From positions 930,001 to 994,000 of the forward strand of contig CAWBNG010000004.1 in assembly GCA_963790075.1 (NCBI GenBank): a stretch of DNA of 64,000 nucleotides, read 5' to 3'. The notes below the pieces were generated by a model, which was not told the origin of the DNA, did not search any database, and saw nothing but the letters and a program-made list of their open reading frames with translations. The translations under genes and the position numbers were made by a program. Within the stretch, counting starts at the first letter, position 1. Each line of letters starts with the position of its first letter. Positions 31,904 to 40,076 of the stretch are shown piece by piece. This DNA comes from CAYOUV01 sp963790075. Its GTDB lineage: Bacteria > Chloroflexota > Anaerolineae > Anaerolineales > Villigracilaceae.

Positions 31904-33142
31904 ATGTTAGATGCCATCTTGAGTGCCGGGCAGCGTGGTTTGCGGGATGAATCCCGAAAATTCGCGCGTGAGGAAGTGCCTCGTCAATTATTGCTTGATA
32001 TGGATGCCGATCAGGTGCATTATCCGCGCGAATACATCCAGAATCTTGCCGCTCACCATTTGCTCGGTCTGCGTTTTTCGGAAGAGTGGGGTGGGCGGGA
32101 CCTGGATTGGGCGCACGAAATTTTGGCACTGGAGGAGATCGGTGTTCTGGGATCCAGCCTGGCCTGCCTGTATTCACTACCAACGATTGTCGGCGAAGCC
32201 ATCCATGTTTTTGGCACGCGGGATCAAAAGGAACGCTATCTGAAGCCGGCGCTGGCAGGCAGGATGACTGTTGCTGAAGCATTGACCGAACCGCGCGGTG
32301 GATCGGATTTTTTCGGCGCTACAACCACTGCGAAACGGAAGGGGGATTTCTACGTCCTGAACGGTCAAAAACGTTTTATCGTCGGCGCAGAAGGCGCGGA
32401 CCTTTTCATGGTTTATGCGCGGACTGACGCGGAAGCACCGGGACAAAAGGCCATTAGCGCATTCCTGGTCGAGCGCAGTGAGAAATTGGAAGTGCAGCAC
32501 GTTTACGGCCTGATGGGGACGCGTGGAGGCGGGACCGGCCGGGTTTATTTTCGCGATGTACGTGTACCTGCTGAAAACCTGATTGGCCGTGAGAACGGCG
32601 CGCTGGAGATTTTCAACCAGATGATGATCCCCGAGCGCATGACCAGTGCGGCAGGGGCTTTGGGTCTGGCACGCGCTGCGCTTGAGATTGCGGCGCGATA
32701 CGCGGATAGACGGAAAGCCTTTGGGCAAAAAATCCGCGAATTCGAAGGTGTAAATTTCAAGATTGCTGAAAGCCTGACGCGTTTGGATGCAGCGCGCGCC
32801 CTGGTATACCAAACAGCGCGCATCATCGATACAATCGGCAATTCGGGCTATGTTCGGCGTATGGTGTCAGAATCAAAGAAGTATGCGACTGAAACAGCCT
32901 GGGAGGTGGTCAACGCCGCCATGCAGGTTATGGGCGGGATCGGATATACCAATGTCTACCCCGTTGAACGTCTGTTGCGGGATGCGCGCTTAATGATGAT
33001 CTGGACCGGTACGAACGAGATCATGAACCTGATCATCCAACACGAATATTACAGGGAATTGCTTGCAAGGCCTTCATTTGTCCGCGACGTGGAAGCCGAT
33101 GCGTTAAATGCTGAAGCAGATGGGGAAAAGGTCTATGAATAA
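31904..33142 (+). CDS. Acyl-CoA dehydrogenase (isovaleryl/long-chain type catalytic residue)
   Basis: 412 residues from ATG 31904, nine bases after GGAG; ATG 31895 directly abuts the same site. ACAD motifs are clear: AEALTEPRGGSDFFGA, RRKAFGQKIREFEG and MQVMGGIGYTNVYPVERLLRDA. The MCAD-type glutamate before GT(S/N)E is replaced by Thr (IWTGTNEIMN), while PERMTSAAGALGL supplies a Glu where isovaleryl-CoA and long-chain enzymes have theirs. It oxidises an acyl-CoA thioester using FAD. Electron transfer flavoprotein genes are not in the window. Confidence 0.92.
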   Translation: MLDAILSAGQRGLRDESRKFAREEVPRQLLLDMDADQVHYPREYIQNLAAHHLLGLRFSEEWGGRDLDWAHEILALEEIGVLGSSLACLYSLPTIVGEAIHVFGTRDQKERYLKPALAGRMTVAEALTEPRGGSDFFGATTTAKRKGDFYVLNGQKRFIVGAEGADLFMVYARTDAEAPGQKAISAFLVERSEKLEVQHVYGLMGTRGGGTGRVYFRDVRVPAENLIGRENGALEIFNQMMIPERMTSAAGALGLARAALEIAARYADRRKAFGQKIREFEGVNFKIAESLTRLDAARALVYQTARIIDTIGNSGYVRRMVSESKKYATETAWEVVNAAMQVMGGIGYTNVYPVERLLRDARLMMIWTGTNEIMNLIIQHEYYRELLARPSFVRDVEADALNAEADGEKVYE

Positions 33143-33174
33143 GTTGAAGGCCAGGAATTGGAAAATGAATGGAA

Positions 33175-33206
33175 AAACGGCTGGGCTTTTTTGAGCCCAG
33201 CCGTTT
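33175..33206. terminator. Bidirectional terminator between convergent genes
   Basis: AAACGGCTGGGCT and AGCCCAGCCGTTT form a 13-bp stem with loop TTTTTG. The T tail is short on the plus strand and better on the minus strand (GTTTTTCC). It separates the acyl-CoA dehydrogenase gene from the PadR-linked membrane protein gene. Confidence 0.82.
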
Positions 33207-33216
33207 CGGCGAAAGA

Positions 33217-34233
33217 TTATCCAGATATTGAGATGGGAGTGGACTTCTTGGTGATCAACCGGTAGGCCGAGCGGAGGGCTTCGAAACCACCGACTACGAT
33301 CGCGATGATCAGCGCGAATTTAGCCATCTGGGTCATCAGCAAGACCAGCATGTTCGCAGTCGGCGCTTCTAACGGTCCGCTGGCCAGTCTCTCGGCTGTA
33401 AAGGCGATGATTGACGGCCCCTGCAGCAGGGCGTAAGCGATTCCGATACCGATCAGCTGGATGGCGATCGAGAACCAGCGTGTGACGGCTTCCCAGCCGC
33501 CGCGACGCAGCAGGATCAGTTGCAGGATGATCTGCAGAATCCAGATGACATTGATCCATGGCAGGTAGCGGAAAAATGCTTCCGACAGGGCCGGGATGAA
33601 AGTCCATTGACCGTTTCGCACGAAGCCAATCCCTAACAGGTACGGATAAAAATTGAAGATGATCAAGGCGGCTGCGGTAAAGACGATCGCAATGATAGGC
33701 TCCCACAAACGCACCTGGTCGGGTTCGGAAATGTCTTTTAGCTCGCGAGGATCCCAGTCTTCATCTTCGTCCATTTTAAGATCGGGAAGGAAGCGTTCCA
33801 GGATGACGAACACCAGCACGATGTTACCCAGCGCTTGCAGCGCGCCGCTCAGGAATTCCAGGGCTGTCTGACCAATAAGTTTCAGCAGGTTGTCGATGCC
33901 CGGGGTGGCCTGGTTTAATTCAAAACCTAATCGAACCAGGGCGACCGCGCCGATTACAGTCAGAACGATCTGTAAAACCAAGATGAAGAGTGGGTAGATG
34001 CGGGGGCCAATCAGATATTTTTCCGGCAGGTAGGATGCGGCCACTTTCTTTGGCGAACCAAATTCCTTCAAAATGTCAGTGGTCATTTTTTCGTCAATTG
34101 GCTTTCCAAGCTTTTGGCTGCGGTCTTCAAGCATATCCTCGATGGAAGAACGGATTTCGACTTGGATATCGGCACGGGACTTACGCGGCAGGTAGCGACC
34201 GACTTCAGAAATATAACGACCGAGGGTGTTCAT
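33217..34233 (-). CDS. HAAS-domain membrane protein co-transcribed with a PadR regulator
   Basis: 338 residues. Residues 1-70 form a helical cytoplasmic segment (ISEVGRYLPRKSRADIQVEI, then EFGSPKKVAASYL) typical of HAAS/DUF1700-type proteins that sit beside PadR regulators. Seven or so membrane segments follow, with a charged loop (MDEDEDWDPREL) in the middle. Such membrane proteins are common targets of the adjacent PadR repressor. The gene starts 10 bases after the PadR stop. The molecular function is unknown. Confidence 0.8.
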   Translation of the reverse strand: MNTLGRYISEVGRYLPRKSRADIQVEIRSSIEDMLEDRSQKLGKPIDEKMTTDILKEFGSPKKVAASYLPEKYLIGPRIYPLFILVLQIVLTVIGAVALVRLGFELNQATPGIDNLLKLIGQTALEFLSGALQALGNIVLVFVILERFLPDLKMDEDEDWDPRELKDISEPDQVRLWEPIIAIVFTAAALIIFNFYPYLLGIGFVRNGQWTFIPALSEAFFRYLPWINVIWILQIILQLILLRRGGWEAVTRWFSIAIQLIGIGIAYALLQGPSIIAFTAERLASGPLEAPTANMLVLLMTQMAKFALIIAIVVGGFEALRSAYRLITKKSTPISISG

Positions 34234-34243
34234 TTTTTTCTCC

Positions 34244-34582
34244 TTATTTCACATTTTCAAGCATTGTGTCCATTAGCGCGACAATATTGATCCATTCTTG
34301 TTTAAGATATGGAAGGATTTCCCGGCCTTCGGTACTGGTGACATAGTAGCGTCGCGGGCGAGACTCTTCGACTTTCCAGGTCGAGGTCAGCAGACCTTGC
34401 GTTTCGAGCCGTCGCAGCAAAGGGTAAAGTGTGCCCTGATCGATCTCAAGCCCCAGCTCGGAAAGTGACTTGAGTAAGGAATAGCCGTAATGTTCTTCGT
34501 TGAGCTGGCTCAGTACTGCCAGTACGATCATTCCGCGCCGTAGTTCAAGGACAAGGTTATCAATTTGTTCTTTTTGTGCCAT
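34244..34582 (-). CDS. PadR family transcriptional regulator
   Basis: 112 residues from ATG 34582, preceded by AAGGATG. A longer in-frame start at 34798 would overlap the ABC-F gene and lie upstream of the promoter. The winged helix reads LVLELRRGMIVLAVLSQL, then GYSLLKSLSELGLEIDQGTLYPLLRRLETQGLL and PRRYYVTSTEGRE, the standard PadR fold of family 2 length. PadR proteins generally repress their own operons and adjacent membrane protein or efflux genes. The promoter contains a matching dyad. Confidence 0.94.
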   Translation of the reverse strand: MAQKEQIDNLVLELRRGMIVLAVLSQLNEEHYGYSLLKSLSELGLEIDQGTLYPLLRRLETQGLLTSTWKVEESRPRRYYVTSTEGREILPYLKQEWINIVALMDTMLENVK

Positions 34583-34606
34583 GTGGCATCCTTTACTTTC
34601 TGTCAC

Positions 34607-34635
34607 ATTATACTGTATATAACATAGTATGTCAA
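34607..34635 (-). promoter_or_regulatory. Consensus promoter with a dyad operator in the spacer
   Basis: On the minus strand TTGACA (34635-34630) and TATAAT (34612-34607) are separated by exactly 17 bases. A 21-bp dyad, with outer arms ATACT/AGTAT and 7 of 10 pairs matching (34610-34630), fills the spacer. A repressor bound there would block RNA polymerase, so PadR autoregulation is likely. Confidence 0.78.
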
Positions 34636-34655
34636 GGGGTTTGCTATTTTTACTT

Positions 34656-34689
34656 AAAAAAAGGCTTCTCGCTATCTGGCGGGAAACCT
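34656..34689 (-). terminator. Rho-independent terminator of the ABC-F gene
   Basis: On the minus strand AGGTTTC and GAAGCCT arms (one T-G pair) with a CGC/GCG inner stem form a hairpin followed by seven T residues. It begins 21 bases after the ABC-F stop codon and lies just upstream of the PadR promoter. Confidence 0.75.
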
Positions 34690-34709
34690 GTTGAGTTTGC
34701 TTCACTCGC

Positions 34710-36353
34710 TTACAACTCGTAACGATCATGGAGTGTTTGCTGCTCCACCTGCCAGATATCGCTGGCGAAGCGCTCGATGAAATAGCGGTCGTGGACAACC
34801 GCCAGCACCGTTCCCTTGAATTTCTCCAGGGCTTGCTCGAAGCGTGCGCGCGAGGGGATGTCCAGGTGGTTGAGGGGTTCGTCGAGCAACAGGAAGGTGC
34901 AGCCTCGCGAAACTAAAAGCGCCAACTGCAAACGGGCACGCTCCCCGAAGGATAAATCCCGGCATGGACGCAGGGGGTCATCACCGCTGAGCAGGAAATA
35001 ATGCAGGAAATTCCGGGCCTCGGTCTGATTGAAGGACGAAACATGCTGCACCATTTCCAGCGCGGAACGGTCCGGTTCGAGCATTTCCTGTTCCTGGCTC
35101 ATATAGCCGAGGCTGACGCTTGCCCCCAAACGAATGCTTCCGGCCAGCGGCGCCAGTTGCCCGGCAATGGTACGCAGCAGGGTGGTCTTGCCGCAGCCAT
35201 TAGGCCCGGTCAGGGCGATACGCTGGCCCGCCCGAATGTAGAAATCCAACCCACTCAACAGTGGTTGGTGCGCGAGATAGCCGACCGATAGGTCCTGGGC
35301 GGTGACCACATCTTTGCCCAGGTTGCCCGGCGTTTCGAATTCGAGTTTCATCTGCCAGGATGGCCGCGGTTTCTCAATATGTTCTTCGGTCAGGATCTGT
35401 TCGATACGCTTTTCGATGTGTTTGGCACGTCCCGCCACATTCTTGGTGGCGCGGTTGCCGAAGAATCCGACCGAGAAACCGTCAGTATTGGATGGATCGG
35501 CTTTACCGCCTTTTTTCATCCTGGTCAGGCCGCGGATGTGAGCAGCGGCTGCCTGCAGCTGGGCCAGCTGGTTTTGCTGGTCCTGGTAGGACTGTAATTG
35601 CTTTTCTCCTTCGGCCAGTTTTTGCCCGACATAGGCGCTGTAATTACCAGCATATTGCTGCAGTGAATGGGTAACCGGATCGAGTTCCAATACGCGCGTA
35701 ACGGTATTGTCCAGGAAGGCGCGATCATGCGAAACGACCAGTACCGCCCCCTTGAAACGCGACAGCCAGCCTTCGAGCCAGGCCAGCATCTCGAGGTCGA
35801 GGTGGTTGGTCGGTTCATCCAGCAGGAGCAAATGTGGTTCGTCCAGCAGGATGCGCGCCAGCCTCAAGCGCGTCTTCTGTCCGCCGGAAAGTTGCCGGAT
35901 CGGGGTGCGCGGATCGAATTCAGCCAGACCCAATGGTGCCAGCACTTTTACCGGCTGGAGGCTGCTGGCTGACAGTAGTTGTAGTGCCTGGTCATAGCGC
36001 GCCTGCAGCTTGGAGTCATCGGGAGCGGAGGCGAGCGCTGTTGCCAGGACGGCAACGCGAGTTTCAAGTTCTTCGGTCGATACGGAAGCCGGCCCGAGCG
36101 CGGATTGGATCGTCTGTTTGGGATCAAGATCCAGACCCTGTGCCAGATACCCAATACGTAGATCGGGATAGGTGTGCACAACCACCCCTTTATCAGGCTG
36201 TTCTTCACCGACCAGGATGCGTAAAAGGGTGGTCTTGCCGCAGCCGTTTGGGCCGATCAAACCGACCCGATCCCCGGTACTGAGACTGAAGGATAAATTG
36301 TTGAGAATCGGATTGATGCCATAATATTTAGAGAGATGATGTGCGGAAAGCAT
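34710..36353 (-). CDS. ABC-F family ATPase (ribosome-associated type)
   Basis: 547 residues. Two ATP-binding cassettes: the first has GPNGCGKTTLLRIL (about 34-47) and LSGGQKTRLRLARILLDEPH; the second repeats GPNGCGKTT near 385, with LSFGERARLQLALLV. No membrane segments are present, so this is a soluble ABC-F protein that acts on the ribosome, not a transporter. The inter-domain linker (about 230-320) is the region that reaches the ribosomal tRNA site. ABC-F proteins include housekeeping (EttA, Uup) and antibiotic-protection types. An attenuator-like leader upstream favours the inducible protection type, but the sequence does not name a drug. Confidence 0.88.
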   Translation of the reverse strand: MLSAHHLSKYYGINPILNNLSFSLSTGDRVGLIGPNGCGKTTLLRILVGEEQPDKGVVVHTYPDLRIGYLAQGLDLDPKQTIQSALGPASVSTEELETRVAVLATALASAPDDSKLQARYDQALQLLSASSLQPVKVLAPLGLAEFDPRTPIRQLSGGQKTRLRLARILLDEPHLLLLDEPTNHLDLEMLAWLEGWLSRFKGAVLVVSHDRAFLDNTVTRVLELDPVTHSLQQYAGNYSAYVGQKLAEGEKQLQSYQDQQNQLAQLQAAAAHIRGLTRMKKGGKADPSNTDGFSVGFFGNRATKNVAGRAKHIEKRIEQILTEEHIEKPRPSWQMKLEFETPGNLGKDVVTAQDLSVGYLAHQPLLSGLDFYIRAGQRIALTGPNGCGKTTLLRTIAGQLAPLAGSIRLGASVSLGYMSQEQEMLEPDRSALEMVQHVSSFNQTEARNFLHYFLLSGDDPLRPCRDLSFGERARLQLALLVSRGCTFLLLDEPLNHLDIPSRARFEQALEKFKGTVLAVVHDRYFIERFASDIWQVEQQTLHDRYEL

Positions 36354-36377
36354 TAGCACTCCTGTAGCAATTAAACG

Positions 36378-36401
36378 AAAACCGGGGGCTGACGCCCCCG
36401 G
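36378..36401 (-). terminator. Candidate attenuator hairpin in the ABC-F leader
   Basis: On the minus strand CCGGGGGC-GTCA-GCCCCCGG is a perfect 8-bp stem, followed by TTTTCGTTT. It sits 24 bases before the ABC-F start and after the leader ORF, where it would end transcription unless its 5' arm is paired elsewhere. CCCGCTG (36420-36414) can pair with the overlapping CAGCCGGG with one bulge. Confidence 0.7.
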
Positions 36402-36447
36402 CTGGAATCAACACAGCGGGTCGTACCCCGAAAAAAGTCTCAGATGG

Positions 36448-36465
36448 CTACAGGTTGTCGGTCAT
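36448..36465 (-). CDS. Five-residue leader ORF upstream of the ABC-F gene
   Basis: ATG ACC GAC AAC CTG TAG encodes MTDNL. It is preceded by AGGAGAG with six-base spacing, a good ribosome binding site. Its last codons contain CCTGTAGC, the exact reverse complement of GCTACAGG that overlaps the ABC-F ribosome binding site. This is the layout of ribosome-mediated attenuation leaders. Confidence 0.55.
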   Translation of the reverse strand: MTDNL

Positions 36466-36497
36466 TCCTTACTCTCCTGCTAATTACGGACGGCGGG

Positions 36498-36503
36498 ATT
36501 ATA
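36498..36503 (-). promoter_or_regulatory. -10 box of the ABC-F leader transcript
   Basis: A perfect TATAAT on the minus strand lies about 33 bases before the leader ORF and 145 bases before the ABC-F start, so the mRNA has a long leader. No -35 match is clear. Confidence 0.6.
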
Positions 36504-36515
36504 ACATAATTTGGA

Positions 36516-37232
36516 TTAACCCTCGCCGTTTACGTTAATCGTCCGAATCAATCGAAGCATACGCTCGTAATGCGAACCCTGCCAGTAGACTTGATCGCAA
36601 TTCTGGCAGATGGCGAAATCGTTGAAGTATTTCCTGGTCAGCGGTTCTAGGCGCGCCAGCACGACTCGTTTATCGACCGGTTCCAATAGTCCGTTGCAGC
36701 GTATGCAGCGGCGAAAAGGCTGGATCCTTTCGGCCAGGTCGTAGCGGCGCACGACCTCACGCAATTGTTCCAGCGGATCCAGCGAGCGTGGACAATAGCC
36801 GAAGTGCAGGATTTTACGCATTAGCAAATGCCGGTCGCGGCTGAGCAGGATGCGATCATCGCCCGCGGCGAAACGTGCCAGCTGTTCGTCGTCGTAATCG
36901 TTGCGATACAGGCAGTCGAAGCCCAGCATGCGCAGATGGGCTGCCAGGCGGCCGAGGTGGCTGTCCAGCAGGAAGCGCGGTGGATCGAACGGGCAGCCGG
37001 GGAGGTTTGGCCAGACCTCGACTTGATCTCTGTCCTGAGTGATATATCCCAGATTGCTCTGCTTGCCGTTGACCTGGATCTGGCCGACTTCGGTGTGCGG
37101 CACGCCAAGCGCTTCGATCAAGTGCTTGACCGATTGCCTCCCTTTGAAGGCCACCCGGAGCGGTTCTCCGCGCGCTTCGCGCGATAGGAAGAAATCCAGT
37201 CCCTGATGAAAGTTATAGATCGCCTGGCTCAT
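36516..37232 (-). CDS. Mut7-C RNase domain protein with N-terminal ubiquitin-like domain
   Basis: 238 residues. Residues about 20-80 (RVAFKGRQSVKHLIEALGVP and onward) look like a ThiS/MoaD-type ubiquitin fold. From FLLDSHLGRLAAHLRMLGFD at about 88 the Mut7-C domain begins, with acidic residues in RNDYDDEQL and the LLSRDRHLL motif of PIN-like nucleases. A zinc ribbon follows (CIRCNGLLEP...CQNCDQVYW). Such proteins are predicted RNA-processing nucleases. The RNA target is unknown. The gene lies just upstream of the ABC-F leader on the same strand but probably has its own transcript. Confidence 0.82.
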   Translation of the reverse strand: MSQAIYNFHQGLDFFLSREARGEPLRVAFKGRQSVKHLIEALGVPHTEVGQIQVNGKQSNLGYITQDRDQVEVWPNLPGCPFDPPRFLLDSHLGRLAAHLRMLGFDCLYRNDYDDEQLARFAAGDDRILLSRDRHLLMRKILHFGYCPRSLDPLEQLREVVRRYDLAERIQPFRRCIRCNGLLEPVDKRVVLARLEPLTRKYFNDFAICQNCDQVYWQGSHYERMLRLIRTINVNGEG

Positions 37233-37279
37233 GCTGCGCTCATTGATAGTGTAGCCTCTGCCAGGGGGCGAGTCAACTT

Positions 37280-37326
37280 AAATCAAAAACGTGAGGTTTT
37301 GTGAACTGACCCCACGTTTTTGATTT
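37280..37326 (-). terminator. Strong terminator hairpin at the end of the amine-catabolism gene array
   Basis: AAATCAAAAACGTG and CACGTTTTTGATTT form a 14-bp stem that extends by GG/CC pairs inside, with a loop of about 13 bases. On the minus strand the second arm itself ends in a T-rich tail. It lies 7 bases after the saccharopine-dehydrogenase-like gene. Confidence 0.85.
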
Positions 37327-37332
37327 GTGTCG

Positions 37333-38502
37333 TCACACTTTATGGGTCACGCTGACCTGCGTGAGGATGTCGTACGCTTCCAGTTCCTTGAAGAAACCTT
37401 CCGGATCGAGCACGGCCTCGGGCGGGTGTACACCAGGTGCGACTCGTTTCTCTGCCAACCAGATAGCCGCTAACGCCGGTGCGACGCCGGTCGGCAGCGC
37501 GCCTTTGACGGTCAATGTGCCCAGGCGGTAGATCATGGATTTGCCGCCTTTGGTACCCTTGACTTCGGTGGTGATCTCCTTGGCCCAGTCCGGGGGTTTC
37601 CGGGTGGGCGGAGCCAGGAAATCGGTCAGGGGTGGGACAAAATTGCCCATCATGGCTACCATGAATTCGCGCGGAGTGACCTTGGTTCCTCCAACCTCGA
37701 CCGGCTCGCGACCGGCAAAGCCGAATTCGGCCAGCACGTTGACCTTTTCAACCGTTTCCTTGGCCATGCCCCAGTAATTGATCTTGAAGAAGCATTCCTT
37801 GACGCCCTTGTCCTTGAAGGTCAGCGGGATGGTGGCGACCTCGGAATGCAGGGAATAATGCATGGGGAGCAAGCCGACGGGCTGGGTAAACCAGTAGTCC
37901 TCGAAACCGGTCAGTGGCTTTTGCGGGACGAATTCCCCGTTCAAGTAGACCATCGGTTCGAGAGTCAACTCGTCCAGGATGGTCGGGACAGCGTAAGTGA
38001 AACGCATGTCGTCCGGGGCAGGCGGTTTGATGCCGTCGTAAATGCGGATGTATTCGATCGTGTCGAGCCGGTCGGCGGCGTAGCGCGACTGGATATTGGG
38101 GATGCCGGGAGCAGAGCCCATGCCCAGCACGGCGCTGATGCCCTTTTCAGCAAAGCGGTCGTTCAATTCCAACTGTTTGAAGGTAGTGTGGAACAGCCCG
38201 CCCATATCGGTGTACGAGACGCCCGCCTCGATGCATGCTTCCATGATCTGCAGGTTGGTGTAGTAGACCGTGGCGTTCAGGCAGGAGTCGGCGCCCTTGA
38301 GCACCGCCACCAACCGTGCGTGGTCATTGACATCCACCTGCTCGATCTTGACTTTGGGGCTCTTAAGATAGTCAGCGACGATCTTGGCGTTTTCGGGGTT
38401 GAAGTCAGCGATGACGACCTCGTCCACGCGTTTGTCCCCGGCCAGGGCTTGCACGGCGATGCAGCCCATCTTTCCTGCTCCACCTACCACGACGATTTTC
38501 AT
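37333..38502 (-). CDS. Saccharopine dehydrogenase-like NAD(P)-dependent oxidoreductase
   Basis: 389 residues. The Rossmann motif VVGGAGKMG (5-13) is followed by VIADFNPENAK, where an acidic residue suits NAD(H). LNATVYYTNLQIMEACIEAG and GLFHTTFKQLELND are typical of the saccharopine dehydrogenase / lysine 6-dehydrogenase family, with SVLGMGSAPGIPN after them. Family members act on amino acids such as lysine or saccharopine. It is the last gene of the minus-strand array and ends at a terminator. Its substrate would have to be an amino acid or amine related to the upstream enzymes. Confidence 0.82.
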   Translation of the reverse strand: MKIVVVGGAGKMGCIAVQALAGDKRVDEVVIADFNPENAKIVADYLKSPKVKIEQVDVNDHARLVAVLKGADSCLNATVYYTNLQIMEACIEAGVSYTDMGGLFHTTFKQLELNDRFAEKGISAVLGMGSAPGIPNIQSRYAADRLDTIEYIRIYDGIKPPAPDDMRFTYAVPTILDELTLEPMVYLNGEFVPQKPLTGFEDYWFTQPVGLLPMHYSLHSEVATIPLTFKDKGVKECFFKINYWGMAKETVEKVNVLAEFGFAGREPVEVGGTKVTPREFMVAMMGNFVPPLTDFLAPPTRKPPDWAKEITTEVKGTKGGKSMIYRLGTLTVKGALPTGVAPALAAIWLAEKRVAPGVHPPEAVLDPEGFFKELEAYDILTQVSVTHKV

Positions 38503-38528
38503 GTTGCTCTCCTTGGTAAAAAAATATA

Positions 38529-38560
38529 ACGGAGAAGAGTTGCAGTCTCTTTATCTCCGT
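38529..38560 (-). repeat. Intergenic hairpin with ACGGAGA arms
   Basis: ACGGAGA and TCTCCGT arms plus inner AGAG/CTCT make an 11-bp stem with a three-base bulge. It lies between the aldehyde dehydrogenase and saccharopine-dehydrogenase-like genes. There is no T tail, so it is not a terminator. Confidence 0.6.
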
Positions 38561-38563
38561 AAA

Positions 38564-40018
38564 TTATTCTATTGGAAACCACCAGGGTTTCATGCGCGCT
38601 TCGACTTCCCAATGGACGTGCTTGGTTTCCTGGAAGTCCTCCAGTCCCTCGTGTCCCAATTCACGGCCCAGCCCGGAACGCTTGAACCCGCCAAACGGAC
38701 CGGCGACGTTGTCGACCAACGGATCGTTGACCCACACGTTGCCGGCTTCGATCTCCTCCATGTATTTGCGTACCTTGCGCGCGTCGTTGGTGAAAAGCGT
38801 CGCACCCAGCCCGTAAGGCGATTGATTCGAACGCTGCAGGGCCTCATCGAAATCCTCAACCGGCACGACGGGTAATACCGGTCCGAAAGTTTCGTCGCGC
38901 ATGACCGCCATATCCTCAGTGACGTCTGTCAGCACGGTCGGTTCGTAGTAGTAACCCTTGGGTTTGTCAGGCGGGATGCGTCCCCCGGTGAGGAGTTTGG
39001 CCCCGGCTTGTACCGCGGCTTGAACTTGCCGGTCAACCTCAGCACGTTCGGACGGCCGGATCATGGGCGTGACCTCGCTTTCAGGGTCGATCCCGGGACC
39101 GACCACCAGCTTTTGGGTCACCGCGACAACTTGTTCGAGGAATGGCTGGTAAATCTGGTTTTCAACGTAGACGCGTTCGACCGAGGTGCAGACCTGCCCG
39201 GCGTTCAGGAATCCGCCCCAAACCGCGGCCCGCGAGGCGGCCTCCAGATCGGCATCAGCACAGACGATCAGGGGGTCCTTGCCGCCCAACTCCAGGTGCA
39301 GGTGCTTGATCTCCTCGGCTGCCTGGCGCATGATGTGCTGCCCGACCTCGGTGCTGCCGGTGAAGGCTACCATGTGCACGTCTGGGTGGGTGACCAGGTA
39401 ATCGCCAACGCTGCTGCCCGAGCCGGTGACGAGATTGATCACGCCGGGGGGCAGGTGGTCGAAGATTTTCTCGAAACCGAGCGTGGTCCAGGGAGTATAG
39501 GAGGCAGGCTTGACGACCACGGTATTGCCGGCCGCCAGGGCTGGGGCCAGCTTCCAGGCCAGCAGCAGCAGCGGGTAGTTCCAGGGGACGATGGCCGCCA
39601 CCACCCCCAGCGGGACCTTGAGCACCAGCGAAAGCTGCCCGTCCTCGGGCGAGGGGATGACCCGTCCGCGCGAATCGCGTGAGAGCTCGGCGTAGTAATC
39701 GAAACATTGCGCCGACCACTCGACGTAGCCGCGGTTTTTGTAGAGGGTGCGGCCGGTTTCTTGGGTTAATTCTGTGGCAATGACCTGCAGGTTTTCGCGT
39801 AGCCTGCGGGCCACCTCGTGCAGCATGATGGTCCGTTCGGGTGCCGGGACCTTGCGCCAGGTCTTGAAGGCTTTTTTGGCGGCCTGGACCGCGCGTTCGG
39901 CGTCGGTGATGTCACCCCAGGCCACCTCTCCAAATGCTTCTTCGGTGGCCGGGTCGATCACCGGGCGCGTGCCGCCGCTGCCGCCCGTGGCTTGGTTGTT
40001 GATCCAAAGTTTGCGCAT
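38564..40018 (-). CDS. Aldehyde dehydrogenase (first of two in the array)
   Basis: 484 residues from ATG 40018, with GAGGTGAG just upstream. Catalytic Cys277 lies in NAGQVCTSVERVYV, and the general base glutamate is in HLELGGKDPLIV. The NAD-binding part has PWNYPLLLLAWKLAPALAAG. The C-terminus KHVHWEVEARMKPWWFPIE resembles the second aldehyde dehydrogenase at 47725 (KHVHWDIAGGLKDYWFPY), so the two are paralogues. Typical substrates of this class are betaine, succinate or gamma-aminobutyr-aldehydes. A hairpin lies in the 121-base gap upstream. Confidence 0.92.
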   Translation of the reverse strand: MRKLWINNQATGGSGGTRPVIDPATEEAFGEVAWGDITDAERAVQAAKKAFKTWRKVPAPERTIMLHEVARRLRENLQVIATELTQETGRTLYKNRGYVEWSAQCFDYYAELSRDSRGRVIPSPEDGQLSLVLKVPLGVVAAIVPWNYPLLLLAWKLAPALAAGNTVVVKPASYTPWTTLGFEKIFDHLPPGVINLVTGSGSSVGDYLVTHPDVHMVAFTGSTEVGQHIMRQAAEEIKHLHLELGGKDPLIVCADADLEAASRAAVWGGFLNAGQVCTSVERVYVENQIYQPFLEQVVAVTQKLVVGPGIDPESEVTPMIRPSERAEVDRQVQAAVQAGAKLLTGGRIPPDKPKGYYYEPTVLTDVTEDMAVMRDETFGPVLPVVPVEDFDEALQRSNQSPYGLGATLFTNDARKVRKYMEEIEAGNVWVNDPLVDNVAGPFGGFKRSGLGRELGHEGLEDFQETKHVHWEVEARMKPWWFPIE

Positions 40019-40076
40019 GCTCACCTCGAATGTTATTCTCTGCGACACTGCATTCACAGAGTCTGTTTTCGTAATT

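Noticed and set aside
33175..33206. Hairpin at the end of the acyl-CoA dehydrogenase gene as a repeat element
   Set aside because: Its position between convergent genes and the T-rich tail on the minus strand fit a terminator.
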